In this document: in pieces, positions 36,973 through 48,600 of the stretch
Layout: every line of letters starts with the position of its first letter
Position numbering within the stretch: position 1 is the first letter of the stretch
Source: Diatrype stigma
Taxonomy: Eukaryota; Ascomycota; Sordariomycetes; Xylariales; Diatrypaceae
Assembly: GCA_022225965.2 (NCBI GenBank)
Contig: JAKJXP020000122.1
Location: 57,014-121,013 of the forward strand
Length of the DNA: 64,000 bases
Direction of reading: 5' to 3'
Position numbers and translations under genes: made by a program
Notes under the pieces: generated by a model
Told to the model about the DNA's origin: nothing
Seen by the model: the letters and a program-made list of their open reading frames with translations, nothing else
The model's database searches: none

Positions 36973-38830
36973 ATGGCTGATAGCGACGACGAGCCAATGT
37001 AAGTACGCACCTACTTGTCAAGGCATTAATGGATATGCATCTGCTATTGCCTATATACCAACTGCACACGATGCGTGTGTATACCTTGCTTGCTTGCTTG
37101 CTGACACTCCGATTGGGGGTTGGTGGCGGAAATAAAGCGCCCTCTCCTCGCACGCCCTCGATGCGCTCAAGGCCTTCTACGCCGAGCGCGACTCCCACGC
37201 CGACAAGTTCGCGCGGCTGCGGGAGGCCGCCGAGCGAAACCACGCCGAGGGCAAGCCGCTGTCCATGGACGCCTTCGTCGAGGACTGGAACGAGTCGCAG
37301 TTCTGGGTAAGTAGTGCGTGGAGGGTTTTCTCCTTTCTCCCTCCCCTCCCCTGCCCCCCTTTTTGCTCTTTGTGTGGGGAGCCCAAGTTCGTTCCCTGAA
37401 CTCATTCTTAATGCCTGGCGTATGGATGCATATACATATATATTTCGCGCGCTGACCTTTGCCGTGTGCCTTGAACTCAGTATTCTGACGAGACGGCCAC
37501 GCTCCTCGCTAGGGAGCTGCTCGATGGCGCTACAGCTGACGACGTCGTCGCTGTCGTCTCGGCGCCTAGCGTCTTCGTTGCGCTGAAGAACCTGTTGGTA
37601 AGTCACCAGTGGAGCGGGCTAGGCTGGCCTTCATCTTTTTTCTGTACATCCTGTTACCTCTGAGCATGAAACATGAGGGACTAGACGCGTGGGTGGGTAG
37701 CTTGGCTTGTTGTTCATTACCGCCACGCATTGAAGCGGCGGCATGCGTGCGCGTATGCCTTGGGCTGTTGGGCAATGAGAGGGTGAGATGGTGAGATGGT
37801 GGCTCATGGTCTCTCTGGTTTTGTCCTGGCCGTGATAGCAATCCGCGCCCCTTGTGTGGCGATGTTAGGAGGTAGACTTAGCCTTGGGGGACATTTCCAT
37901 ATGAGCGGTCACAGGGGATACGCTTATTCAATGCCTGGTGTTCCCTTCGCAATGGCACTCTTCGTTTGCTCCTTCTATCTAATATGCGATGGCTACCTTA
38001 TCTAACCTTCATCGTTTATTCCCGCTGAAGACCGCAGCCGATGAGCCCAGCAGTCCGAAGCCGAAGGTGTATCTGCTCGAGCACGACCAGCGGTTCTCTG
38101 TCTTCTCCGAGTTTGTGTTCTACGACTACCAGCAACCTATCAAACTACCTGGTATGATATGAGCCCTTCTTGGTCCCCTAGAGCCTTTCTCTTTCTAGAC
38201 ACACATTTCACACACACTGGTAGGGAAAGTGAGTATCATGTTTAGCTAACCATCTAACAGGACACCTCAAGGGTAGCGTTACCCGCGTCATATGCGACCC
38301 GCCATTCCTGAGCGAGGACTGCCAGACGAAAGGTTAGCAACCCACCCCCTCCCCCCTCCTGTTCAGCCTTCCCCTCTTATGGGTTCCCAAATCCCTCTTG
38401 ACCCTACCTGCCCTCTTGATCTCCAGCACCCTTGATCTCATTAAGAGCACCATCGTCGTCAAAGGGACAAGAAGAGAATATTAAAAAAAGAAACTTACAT
38501 GTTAACATCCACCCTTCTTTCCCCCCTTTCCTCTCAGCCGCCCTCACAGTCCGCTGGCTCTCGAAGCCACAACAACGACAACCACAGACACAGCTACAGC
38601 CACAGTCACCGCCGCTGCCGTCACCGCGCCTGATCGTCTGCACGGGCGAGCGCATGGCGACCCTCGTCAAGAAGCTGTACGGCGGCCTGGGGGCGCACAC
38701 CACCACCTACGAGCCCGTCCACGCCAAGGGCCTCAGCAACGAGTTCTACTGCTACGCCAACTTCGAGTGCGGGGCTTGGCGGTTCAGGGGGGAGGAAGAG
38801 GAGAAGGGGAAGGAGAAGGAGAGGAACTAG
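36973..38830 (+). CDS. efm5: Protein-lysine N-methyltransferase, Efm5/N6AMT2 family
   Basis: S-adenosylmethionine-dependent methyltransferase; the yeast member methylates a lysine of translation elongation factor eEF1A. Six exons (36973-36998, 37138-37306, 37481-37597, 38031-38151, 38261-38332, 38538-38830) give 265 residues. Family features are the N-terminal LSSHALDALKAFYAERD helix, the FSVFSEFVFYDYQQP strand, the catalytic D157PPF160 (ICDPPFLSEDCQTK) and the C-terminal RLIVCTGERM and FYCYANFECGAWRF blocks. A QP-rich insertion (about residues 178-197) lies between two conserved strands, and a charged EEEEKGKEK tail follows; neither is expected of the family. Exon 4 uses an AAG acceptor after a 433-bp intron, the least certain junction. 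Confidence 0.9.
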
Positions 38831-38843
38831 GGGTAAAGGATTA

Positions 38844-38874
38844 GGGCTGGGGCTGGGGCTGGGGCTGGGGCTGG
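38844..38874. repeat. GGGGCT hexanucleotide repeat
   Basis: Five consecutive ggggct-type units about 15 bases after the efm5 stop codon, probably inside its 3' untranslated region. Four or more G-runs in series could form a G-quadruplex on the plus strand or in the mRNA. A second array is at 52657-52693. Confidence 0.8.
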
Positions 38875-39831
38875 TATTACGTGAGTATGTAGGTAGGTAG
38901 GTGGTTATCAGTGTTGTTCTGATATACCTATGCATGCAAGGGCAAGCAAAGCACCGTCAGATGAGTGTGTATGTGTTGCCTCTGTGGCATGTATATCTGT
39001 CTCTGTGTGTTTCTCGCAAATCCGGCCTGGTCCGTGGTGTTTAAAGGAGTCCGGTACGGTACCCCTCCCTGGTGTGAAGATACTTATCATATTGCTTAAG
39101 GCAGAGGAGAAAAAGGCCAGGAGACAAACGAAACCACCTTTAAACTAGTATATAGGAAACCCTTAGCCATATATGGTGAAGGGTCTTTGGAGTTCAAAAG
39201 ACGCTGGTCAGGTCTGAGAGGTGGTCACGCGCCCCCTTTTCCTCTCTTCGAGGTGAAAGCTATGGGAATGCTGACTGAATGGTACTGTGTCATGTTTCGT
39301 AGCTCTTTTACTTTTGCAAAAGTCGCGATCTTGTCACGAGTGCTTACAACGTCAGGTCGGTGTCTGCGTCGGTGTCTGCTTCCATGGAGTATAGGGGATA
39401 GTCCAACCCCCTTTCCGAGTCCGGGGGCGGAGTCTATTCAAACTCTCATTCTGCCAGCGCCACTCGTCCAGCTAACCGCCCATGTGTTGTTGTATATGCC
39501 CCTTGATATTTATTTATTTATATTTATTTATAGACAAGATATCGGTGGGGTCAGTGGATAGGTGGCTAGGCAACGTCTTGTGACACCAGGCGGATCATAT
39601 CGACAACATGTATATGGTCTTGGGTTTGCTGCTCAGGAGCAAGTTTTAGGTACGACAACGCTCTAGTATACCTTTTCGAATGTGAATATTTGGAATATGG
39701 ATTTTCTACATTCTAAAAGTAGATCATTGTGGCTCGATGCCTGAAGTCGGAGAGATCAAGGCCTAGGGATCGATAAAGCGTGATTGATGTTTGTTATATC
39801 TATTTCATGCTTGATCAGGTCTTGATGCTAA

Positions 39832-39856
39832 ATATATATATATATATATATATATA
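39832..39856. repeat. TA microsatellite
   Basis: About twelve AT/TA dinucleotides in the gene-poor interval. Confidence 0.85.
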
Positions 39857-42488
39857 CAGTAATGTCCTCTCCCTACGTTGAGCTTGGCTCACCTGATTAG
39901 CGAAGAGAGGCAAGGGGGGCCTATCTGGTCTGCTATCGATCCGTAATAACCCTTGAGCGCAGACAGACCCGTCATAACATAGGTATCCCTAAGCCTACTA
40001 ACGTTTGCTTAATTCTGATCACGGCTACCTAGCCATCCGTCCGCTGTCAGCCTGTAGATACGCATCTATCCCTATACCCCTATATCTGTCTACGCAGGTA
40101 CTATGTACACACCAAGCTCGCATCGATGCCCTGCATTGCCACTGGCTGTTCTGCAAACTAGCGAGGGTTGAGTAGCTGGTAGCGCGGTGCTAATAAGGAG
40201 GCGGCCGTCAGGCTTATGCTCGTTCCTGAATCGGGCCAGCTTCGGCTTCTTGATTTGGCTGTTAGTTATGTAGGGGTAGGTTCTGTAGCTGATGAGCTGG
40301 GGATGACGAGGCAGCCTATTGTACGTCAGGTAGCCGGTAGTGAGTGTTCACTACTACATACCTATGTTACTATGTACGAGTGAACTTGACTGGTGATTGA
40401 CTGACTGACTGACTGACTATCCTGGGGGAAGCGAGATTTTCATTTTCAAATTTTTGCTCCCATGTGTATCATTAGTGCATATCCCATTCCCGCAGTGACT
40501 CTAAACACGCGTATTGTAAGTGTGTTCATACAATGTCTCACCTCACAGTCTGCTCGACCAAAACAGCTAGTAATTGCCGTGAGCTTCGCACTGTCTTTAT
40601 GTAGATGAAATAGACGAAATACAGTACGGGGCCCGCCAGTGCGGGAGCTATATCGACGAAGAATCGAATCTATTCTGGACAGCTTCATTGCCTAGTTACC
40701 GGTCATGCCGGATATGTATTGTACACATACTACCTACTTCGTATGTAGATATACAATAGAACCAGCCGAAGTGAGTACTTGCAGACTTGCAGACTTGCAG
40801 ACATTTTCTATCTACCTCATCTCGTAGCGGGCTCAAGCAGATTCTGTATCAAGATGTACCAACTGGAATCTCGTTTATATACCGCTCTTGGGAGATAGCG
40901 GGAGATAGCGGAAGATACATGATCGGTTGATATAGGCAGCTGTATGAAGCAGCTGAATTCCAGGAGTTTCCCTAGGATCTGGTTGAGCGGAGCAGACTGG
41001 AAAGTTCTCGATCGCCAAGAGGTTAGAACAACAGAATGCAAGGATGTCGCGAGTCGGGGAGCGCGAACCGTTTGAGGCTTGTATGAGCTTGGGTAAGCCC
41101 TGGAGAAGGGCCCCTGCGAGTCTGCGCAAATCCGCAGGGGAGAAAACAGGGCATGAAGGTGGATGGGACGCTAATTTGGGGGCTTATGTCGGAGGTCGGG
41201 GGGATTCGTCATCATGCGTAGCAGACCTAGGTATTGTATGTACATACCCACCGCCTATCTTTTGTATGCCTTTTTGAATGCCTTTTTGAATGCCTTTTTA
41301 TATGCCCTTCTGTAGGCGAGAGCTACATGTATGTAGGTATGTACTTAGAACGAACGACACGAAAAGTTGCCACCGCCCAGCAGCCAGCATGATTCAAGCA
41401 GTCTGGGCAGTCAAGCCTTCGTAACGCCGTTCAACGCTTCTCAACGAAGAGCTCTCCCGCCTGGAGCTGAACGAAACAGACGAACGGGCCGGTACCTGCA
41501 TCTGCGCAAGGCAACTGTAAGCATTAGGTACCTTGGCAGCTTGGGTAGGCAATGGGCAAGAGGCATGTATAACAAATCTCCATGGGTGAACATGGAGGGT
41601 GATATATACACCTTGACATACTATTTCGTCACCGGTAACTCCATTGTAATAGATATTCCTTATTCACAAGAGAAGACGCGCAACACAGGCTCTGATTTAC
41701 CTACCTCTTCATTAAAGTGCTTCTTTAGTGAGGTTTAGTGAGCCTATCACGATGCAATACCCGTAACTACTGCCACCATACTTCGTAGTATGTGGGTGAC
41801 CCTCTAAACGATCTCGCTCCACTTGGTTCAAGGGCCGCCGGACCTGTCCTTGACTCTCAAGACTACCATCGTTATTATTAGTCGCGTCGAGGACAGTACG
41901 AATCTCACGACGCTAGATTCCTTCTCACGAGCTTCGAGAGGCCTTGACTGGCTTATCTGGTAAGATCTGGTGATTCGAAACAGACATTCGAAAATGTGCC
42001 TACATATTACTGGTAGCTGTCAAAATACTCATGTACTTCGTACTTCAGCAGCTTCTGTGTTCGGAACCGTAAGCAGAGGGTTAGTTTTCTAGTGGTGTAC
42101 TGGTTGGTGGCACTGAAGCAGGCGACTTCGTAACCGGGCATCATGTCACATTGGGATGCCTGGGGATGCCTGAATACAGGATGCTTATTGGCCGCCACGT
42201 TTTTTAACCCGCCTTCATCTGAAAAATGAGGTTATATATACGAGAGCATACGGGAGAGATATATTAAGGTATGGCTTATACGTATGACGCTTTTGATATT
42301 GCGTCCTGTGTAGTATGAACGTACGTAGTTTCGCCTCCTGGAGTTCTGGGTTGGGTACTACTATTATATGCGTTCCGCAGTCTAGGTCATAAGATAGCAT
42401 CGACGACTGCTACACAACCTGGCCCGGGAAGGGGATTGACGACTTGCATCAGGGTCGCGAACCGAGGCCGTTCATTCAGTGGTCGGTG

Positions 42489-42707
42489 ATGAAGATGGCG
42501 GGAGCAAAAACCTGCTTCCTGCCCTGGCTTCTCTTCTGTCTATTCACGCCTAACTCCGAAGTACTTACGTACCCCCTATTCGACCAGGCACGACACTACC
42601 AGAACTACCTACCTACATATGTAGACTATACTACGTATCGTCTACCGGCTGACATATGCAAACAAGGACGGGACATGGATTCATCACGAATGAAATGCTT
42701 GGCGTGA
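42489..42707 (+). CDS. Possible small secreted protein, 72 aa
   Basis: An ATG frame starting MKMAGAKTCFLPWLLFCLFT, which resembles a secretion signal (basic start, hydrophobic core). The remainder is short, tyrosine-rich and has only two cysteines (DICKQ, KCLA). Length and form fit a small secreted protein, but codon use is not distinctive, there is no homology I recognise, and the surrounding 6.8 kb has no other gene. It may well be chance. Confidence 0.15.
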   Translation: MKMAGAKTCFLPWLLFCLFTPNSEVLTYPLFDQARHYQNYLPTYVDYTTYRLPADICKQGRDMDSSRMKCLA

Positions 42708-45343
42708 AGCGGAAGCTACGGGATTGAGTTCAAGGTTGCTACGTACTATCAAGTTGCATATTGTACGTAGGGCTCAGCTAGCATGTATGGATGGGTTCAT
42801 CTATCGTGAACGTGATAATTCTTATACCTCCCTATTTAGAACAGCCCCTTTGCTCGTACCTTCTTGATCGGCAGTATTCCCAAAGAGGCCAGACAGCAGT
42901 CAATATAACTCATGGCGAGACTGTTGACTGAGTGACTGCAACTCGTGTCTTTTTCGCGTTAATAGGGAGGAATTTTTCATTATCCATCCCTATTCGCATG
43001 TTTCGCCCCTTTCTTCCTTCAAAACGTGTTGTATGTAGGTACGAAAGCACGTGTATTTCTGGGTGCTGTAGTTATCTAGAGTAGTTACGTACTGTGCTGC
43101 TTTAATGCTATGGCACGCTCGTTCGCCCCTCTGGAGAACACCTATGCAATCAGGCCGTAGATGTGGTCTGGTCTGTCATCAGTCTGTTCGGTCTGCTCGC
43201 ATTGGTGGCATGTCACTGCATGTGTATAGTCTTCCATACATATGTCATACCAGACATAGTACCTGGAGTTAGCTGGGGGTATCTACCCGAAGCTCTATCT
43301 TGGCTTGTTGGCATCTGGGCATTTGCAATTATTGAACCCTACGTAACTGGCTGTAGGTGCGCATCTACGTACATACTGACTGACATACAGTGCCTGGTGT
43401 AATGCTGATCGTCCGGTATCTCGCCCATCTGGTCCACTTATATCGGGCAGAACTTCAGAAGCTCTGGAACATTGGACCTTTCAGACTGCAAGGACCTTGA
43501 AATTCTGAAAATAGTTCCAGTGAGCCAGTGAACCAAGCAGCCAAGTGAACCTAGTGAAATCTCAGTCGCATAGCATTCCACATAACTGCATATGGACAAC
43601 GTGTGATAGGCCTGTGATAGGCTGTAGTCGTGCATAGCCACAGAGCCACCAACCTCCATCCGGCCCATGCATATCTCGATCCAGCCAGCCCTCCCGAAGT
43701 CGAGCTCTCAGTGCCAGAAGTGCTCACACTTTTCGGCTTGCAGGGACTGGACACACTCACACTCACTGACTCTGTGCCTGTTGTGAGCTGGCCGGTGCCC
43801 ACATGCCCAGGCGGATTGGAGACCCACACCCGCCCACATAGGAGCACGCGAGAAGCTTGAGAAGGTTGCCCCTGACTCCCTGTCTCCGTACGGATGGGTG
43901 GGATGGCTGTATGGAAAAGATAGGCGCTAGACCATACCAGGTAAGCAGCAGCTCCCTTCTCCTTTTCCACGATTTTCCTGATTTTTGCCCCCTGCCTGCC
44001 TGGTGGTGGCCTGGTGGCCTGGCCTGCTTGCCTTGGTTGCTTGATTCTCCTCGACCCATCCGTCGCCCTTCCCAATCGATCTCTTTCTCCCCTCGTATCT
44101 AACCTGCCTAACCATCGATTTATTACACTCGCTAGTTGTAATCCTTCTTTTTCCAGTTTCACCTTCCTTCCCCTTCTTTTCCCCTTTCTCACCTCTTCCT
44201 AGCCTGTGGTCTCGATACTTTCCCGTGGTATTGTTCGGAAACGAGCACGGGAAAGAGAGTTAGCTGAGAGGGAAGTCGTGGTAATTAAAGTAAGAAAGAA
44301 AGAGTCAGGAGCCGAAAGCATATTTCTACGGTAGACACTTTAGAGGACGGCGATATCCTTTCGTTAAATTGACACCCCGCCAACCGCCAACCCCTATCCG
44401 GTCGTTCGTTGTACCTACCGCCAAACCTCACTACAATTACTCTACTTGAGAGTTGTGGAAAGGAGAAGCATCCTTCTGTGATTGACGATCCATCCGCTAA
44501 AGAGCCGAGCCCCTTTATTCGTTTTCATCGCCAGACAGAGCAGCCCGAGAATTAGCGACGAGTCTAGGCTGTTAATCACCACAAGGAAAAGAAATAGCAC
44601 CCGGTATAATTCGGACCGCCTAACGATCGAGGATTAATTCAATTGAAGTGAAGCAGACGTTGGATACAGGACCGTTTGTTGGATTTCCAATTCCCAGTTC
44701 CCAATTCCCAAACTCAATTGTCCAAGACGAAACTCTTGGTTGGGGAGTACAAGACTGCACAGCTGCATACCTTGAAGCGTACCCTGTAGCGCACCTTGTA
44801 GCGTACCTACTTACAGCCAGACGCTACACTAAGGCCTTAGTGCTGTGGTGGCCCCGCCTTTTCAGCCGGACCCAGACTCAAGACCCAAGCTCCGAGGGTC
44901 CGTGACGCATTCTTAGGTCGACAATCAGGACGCCAGGCGCTAGACGCCAGACGCCAGACCCCAGGCACGCCTAAAATTTGATAGTCGCAGCCAATCGCTC
45001 CCGTCATTCCCGTCATCCCTTCAATTACACTTACCCGTCGACACCCACCACCACCACCAGCACCACCATCACCCAGGAAAAGCAACAACAACACCAACCC
45101 CCAGACAAACCTTCACCGTCAGCTTTGTAACAAGCTTTGGTGTTAATTTTTCTCGTGGGGTTGCTTGGGCTTTTTTTGTTGTTGCTTGTGGCCGGCCACA
45201 CACCATCAAAGATAATACGACGCGATACGACACGGCACCACAACGACAATCGCGAGACATATTTGTCATTGTCAAAATTTCCCCCGGATTAGTCTTTTAA
45301 TAATATTAATCAAATCACAACCACAACCACACACGCTCTTTCA

Positions 45344-45355
45344 ATGAGTCGATGA
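45344..45355 (+). promoter_or_regulatory. Candidate 3-codon uORF in the fks1 leader
   Basis: ATG AGT CGA TGA lies about 270 bp upstream of the fks1 start and directly before a good 5' splice site at 45360. If transcription starts upstream, this minimal uORF would be in the mRNA and could damp translation. Transcription start not known. Confidence 0.3.
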
Positions 45356-45359
45356 ACTG

Positions 45360-45510
45360 GTAAGTACTTTGTCCGAGTTTCGTTTCCAAACCCTGCAGCT
45401 ACACAATCACCAGTACACCTACACGTACACCTGCACCCATAGATCGTCTCGACGTCTTCGCCCATGCTCGATCCTTGGCATTCCGTACTTTATTGTGTTT
45501 ACTTCTGCAG
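45360..45510 (+). other. Candidate 5'-UTR intron of fks1
   Basis: A consensus donor (ctg followed by gtaagt) at 45360 and a pyrimidine-rich acceptor ending ttctgcag at 45510 would define a 151-bp intron in the leader, about 100 bp before the start codon. Inferred only from splice-site quality. Confidence 0.4.
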
Positions 45511-45612
45511 CGCGCCACGTCAATGGCATTGTGTGCGACATCCCTACTGACACGCCCGTCCATCTAGAAAGCCACCTAAAGCACAATCCAACCAGCCCGT
45601 GTTGTCGAGAAC

Positions 45613-48600
45613 ATGGCGGGCTACCCAGGAGGCGGAGGCGGTGGCCACGGCTACAACGATGGCTACGCCCAGAACACCGACTCATATTACCAAGATGATC
45701 ATGGCGATCAGTATTACGACAACCATGGTGCTCAGCCCGCGGCGGCCGCGGGCGCGGCGGCCCATGGAAACGATGGCTACTATGACGAGTCGTAAGTCTT
45801 GCCTTCACCTCTAGAGATTGAGCTTGGAATCCACCTAGAGGCACGCTGAACTAACCATATCTACCCTTTCGAAATAGTGGCTACTACAATGCCGATTCGA
45901 CCAACCCGTACCAGCAAGACGGCGGCTACTACGACGGACACGATCAGTATCAAAACGATTACTATGACGATGGCCAAGGTGGCTACTATGACCAGGGGTA
46001 TAATCAAGGCCGAGGCCAACCCCCCGAGGATGACTCGGAGACTTTCAGCGATTTTACCATGAGATCCGATATGGCTCGCGCTGCTGAGATGGATTACTAT
46101 GGCCGAGGTGACGAAGGGTACAACAGCTATGCTGAAGGCGGAGGTTACCGACCGCCTTCGTCGCAGCTATCATATGGCGGCAACCGATCATCCGGCGCGT
46201 CGACCCCCAACTATGGTATGGATTACGGCAATGCCGCATTCGCCCAGAGGTCTCGCGAGCCCTACCCTGCTTGGACTTCGGATGCGCAGATTCCCCTATC
46301 CAAGGAAGAAATCGAGGATATCTTCATGGATCTGACCGCTAAATTCGGCTTCCAACGCGACAGCATGAGGAACATGTATGACCACTTCATGGTCCTGCTT
46401 GACTCTAGGGCTTCTCGCATGACTCCCAACCAGGCCCTCCTGTCGCTACATGCCGATTACATCGGTGGTGACAATGCCAATTACCGGAAATGGTATTTCG
46501 CCGCTCACCTTGACCTTGACGACGCTGTCGGTTTTGCCAATATGAAGGGCAAGAAGAAGTCTCGCAAGTCTAAGAAGAAGAAGAAGGGGGCAGAGCAAGA
46601 GGTCGAATCGCTAGAGGATCTCGAGGGCGATGACAGTCTCGAAGCGGCTGAGTATCGCTGGAAGACGCGTATGAATCGCATGTCCCAACATGACCGCGTC
46701 CGCCAGGTCGCTCTGTTTCTTCTCTGCTGGGGAGAGGCCAACCAGGTCCGCTTCATGCCAGAGTGTCTCTGCTTCATCTTCAAGTGTGCAGACGACTACC
46801 TCAACTCCCCAGCCTGCCAGGGTCTCGTCGAGCCGGTTGAGGAAGGGACCTTCCTGAACAACGTCATCACCCCGCTTTACCAGTATGTCCGTGATGAGGG
46901 CTACGAAATCCTTAACGGCGTGTATGTCCGCAGGGAGCGTGACCATAATAAGATTATTGGCTACGATGACTGCAACCAGCTGTTTTGGTATCCGGAGGGT
47001 ATCGAGCGCATCGTCCTGCAAGATAAGAGCAAGCTTGTCGATGTGCCCCCGCAGGAGCGCTATCTCAAGTTGAAGGATGTGAACTGGAAGAAGTGTTTCT
47101 TCAAGACGTACAAGGAGGTACGGTCGTGGTTCCATATGATTGTTAACTTCAACCGTATTTGGATCATCCACTTGACCATGTTCTGGTTCTACACCCTCTT
47201 CAACGCCCCCCCTGTCATCACTGGACCAACGTACGAACAGCAAGTCAACAATGGTCCGCCGGCGTCCAAGATGTGGTCGATTGTCGGTGCCGGAGGTGGC
47301 ATTGCTTCCTTGATTCAGATCATTGCTACCTGCGCTGAATGGGCCTATGTTCCTCGCCGATGGGCCGGTGCTCAGCATCTTAGCAAGCGTCTTTGGTTCC
47401 TGATTGTCGTCTTCCTTCTCAACGTAGGCCCCAGCGTATACATTTTCGGAATACCGGGCGCCGCTGAACAGACAGTCGCAAGAGTTATCGGTATCGTGCA
47501 GTTCTTCTTCTCGCTGACGACCTTCCTGTTCTTCGCCATCATGCCTCTGGGAGGACTCTTCGGGAGCTACTTGACCAAGAACTCGCGGCGCTACGTTGCC
47601 AGTCAGACTTTCACGGCAAGCTGGCCGGCTCTCAGTGGCAACAACCGGGGCATGTCATACTTCCTCTGGGCCATCGTCTTTGGTGCCAAGTTTGGCGAGT
47701 CTTATGTCTATTTGACCCGATCTTTCCGTGATCCCATCCGTTTCCTCTACATCATGGACGTCAAGTCGTGCCTTGGCGACAGCATCCTCAAGGCGCAGCT
47801 CTGTGTATGGCAGCCTAAGATCACCCTGATCTTGATGGTTATCACTGATCTGGTTTTCTTCTTCCTCGACACGTACCTGTGGTATGTCCTGGTAAACGCC
47901 GCGTTCTCCATCGCACGATCTTTCTATATTGGTTCCTCTATTTGGACGCCTTGGAGAAACATCTTCTCCCGTCTGCCCAAGAGAATCTACTCGAAGATCC
48001 TGGCTACGACGGATATGGAGATCAAGTATAAGCCCAAGGTATTGATCTCCCAAATTTGGAATGCCATTATCATATCCATGTACCGTGAGCACCTGTTGGC
48101 CATCGACCATGTCCAGAAGCTCTTGTACCACCAGGTTCCGTCGGAGCAGGAGGGTAAGCGAACTTTGCGCGCCCCGACGTTCTTCGTATCTCAGGAAGAT
48201 CATTCTTTCAAGACAGAGTTCTTCCCCACTCACAGTGAGGCCGAGCGTCGTCTCTCCTTCTTCGCCCAATCACTCTCGACGCCCATTCCAGAGCCCCTGC
48301 CGGTCGACAACATGCCTACCTTCACCGTTTTCATCCCGCATTACAGCGAAAAGATTCTCCTTTCCCTTCGAGAGATCATCCGAGAGGACGAGCCGTACTC
48401 GCGTGTAACCCAGTTGGAGTATCTCAAGCAGCTGCACCCCCACGAATGGGATTGCTTCGTCAAGGACACCAAGATTCTCGCTGATGAGACATCCCAGTTC
48501 AACGGCGACAGCGAGAAGAACGAGAAGGACACAGCCAAGAGCAAGATCGATGACCTGCCCTTCTACTGCATTGGTTTCAAGTCCTCAGCTCCCGAGTATA

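Larger units (their letters stand above)
38831..45612. other. Gene-poor 6.8-kb interval upstream of fks1
   Basis: No gene could be assembled here on either strand. It has a TA microsatellite, a TGAC repeat at about 40398, several acttcgta copies and many taggta/tacgta tetramers. The longest open frame (213 codons, minus, 43551-44192) lacks domains and overlaps pyrimidine-rich DNA, so it is probably noncoding. The last 1-1.5 kb, rich in pyrimidines and CACCAC-type tracts, is probably the fks1 promoter and leader. A 72-codon signal-peptide-like frame at 42489-42707 is listed separately. Confidence 0.5.

Noticed and set aside
43163..43402. 79-codon hydrophobic frame resembling a membrane protein
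   Set aside because: It starts at GTG, not ATG, and has no supporting context; hydrophobic runs arise easily in T-rich DNA.
43551..44192. 213-codon minus-strand frame
   Set aside because: No domain, low-complexity serine/glycine/arginine content, and it lies in pyrimidine-rich DNA likely to be fks1 upstream sequence.
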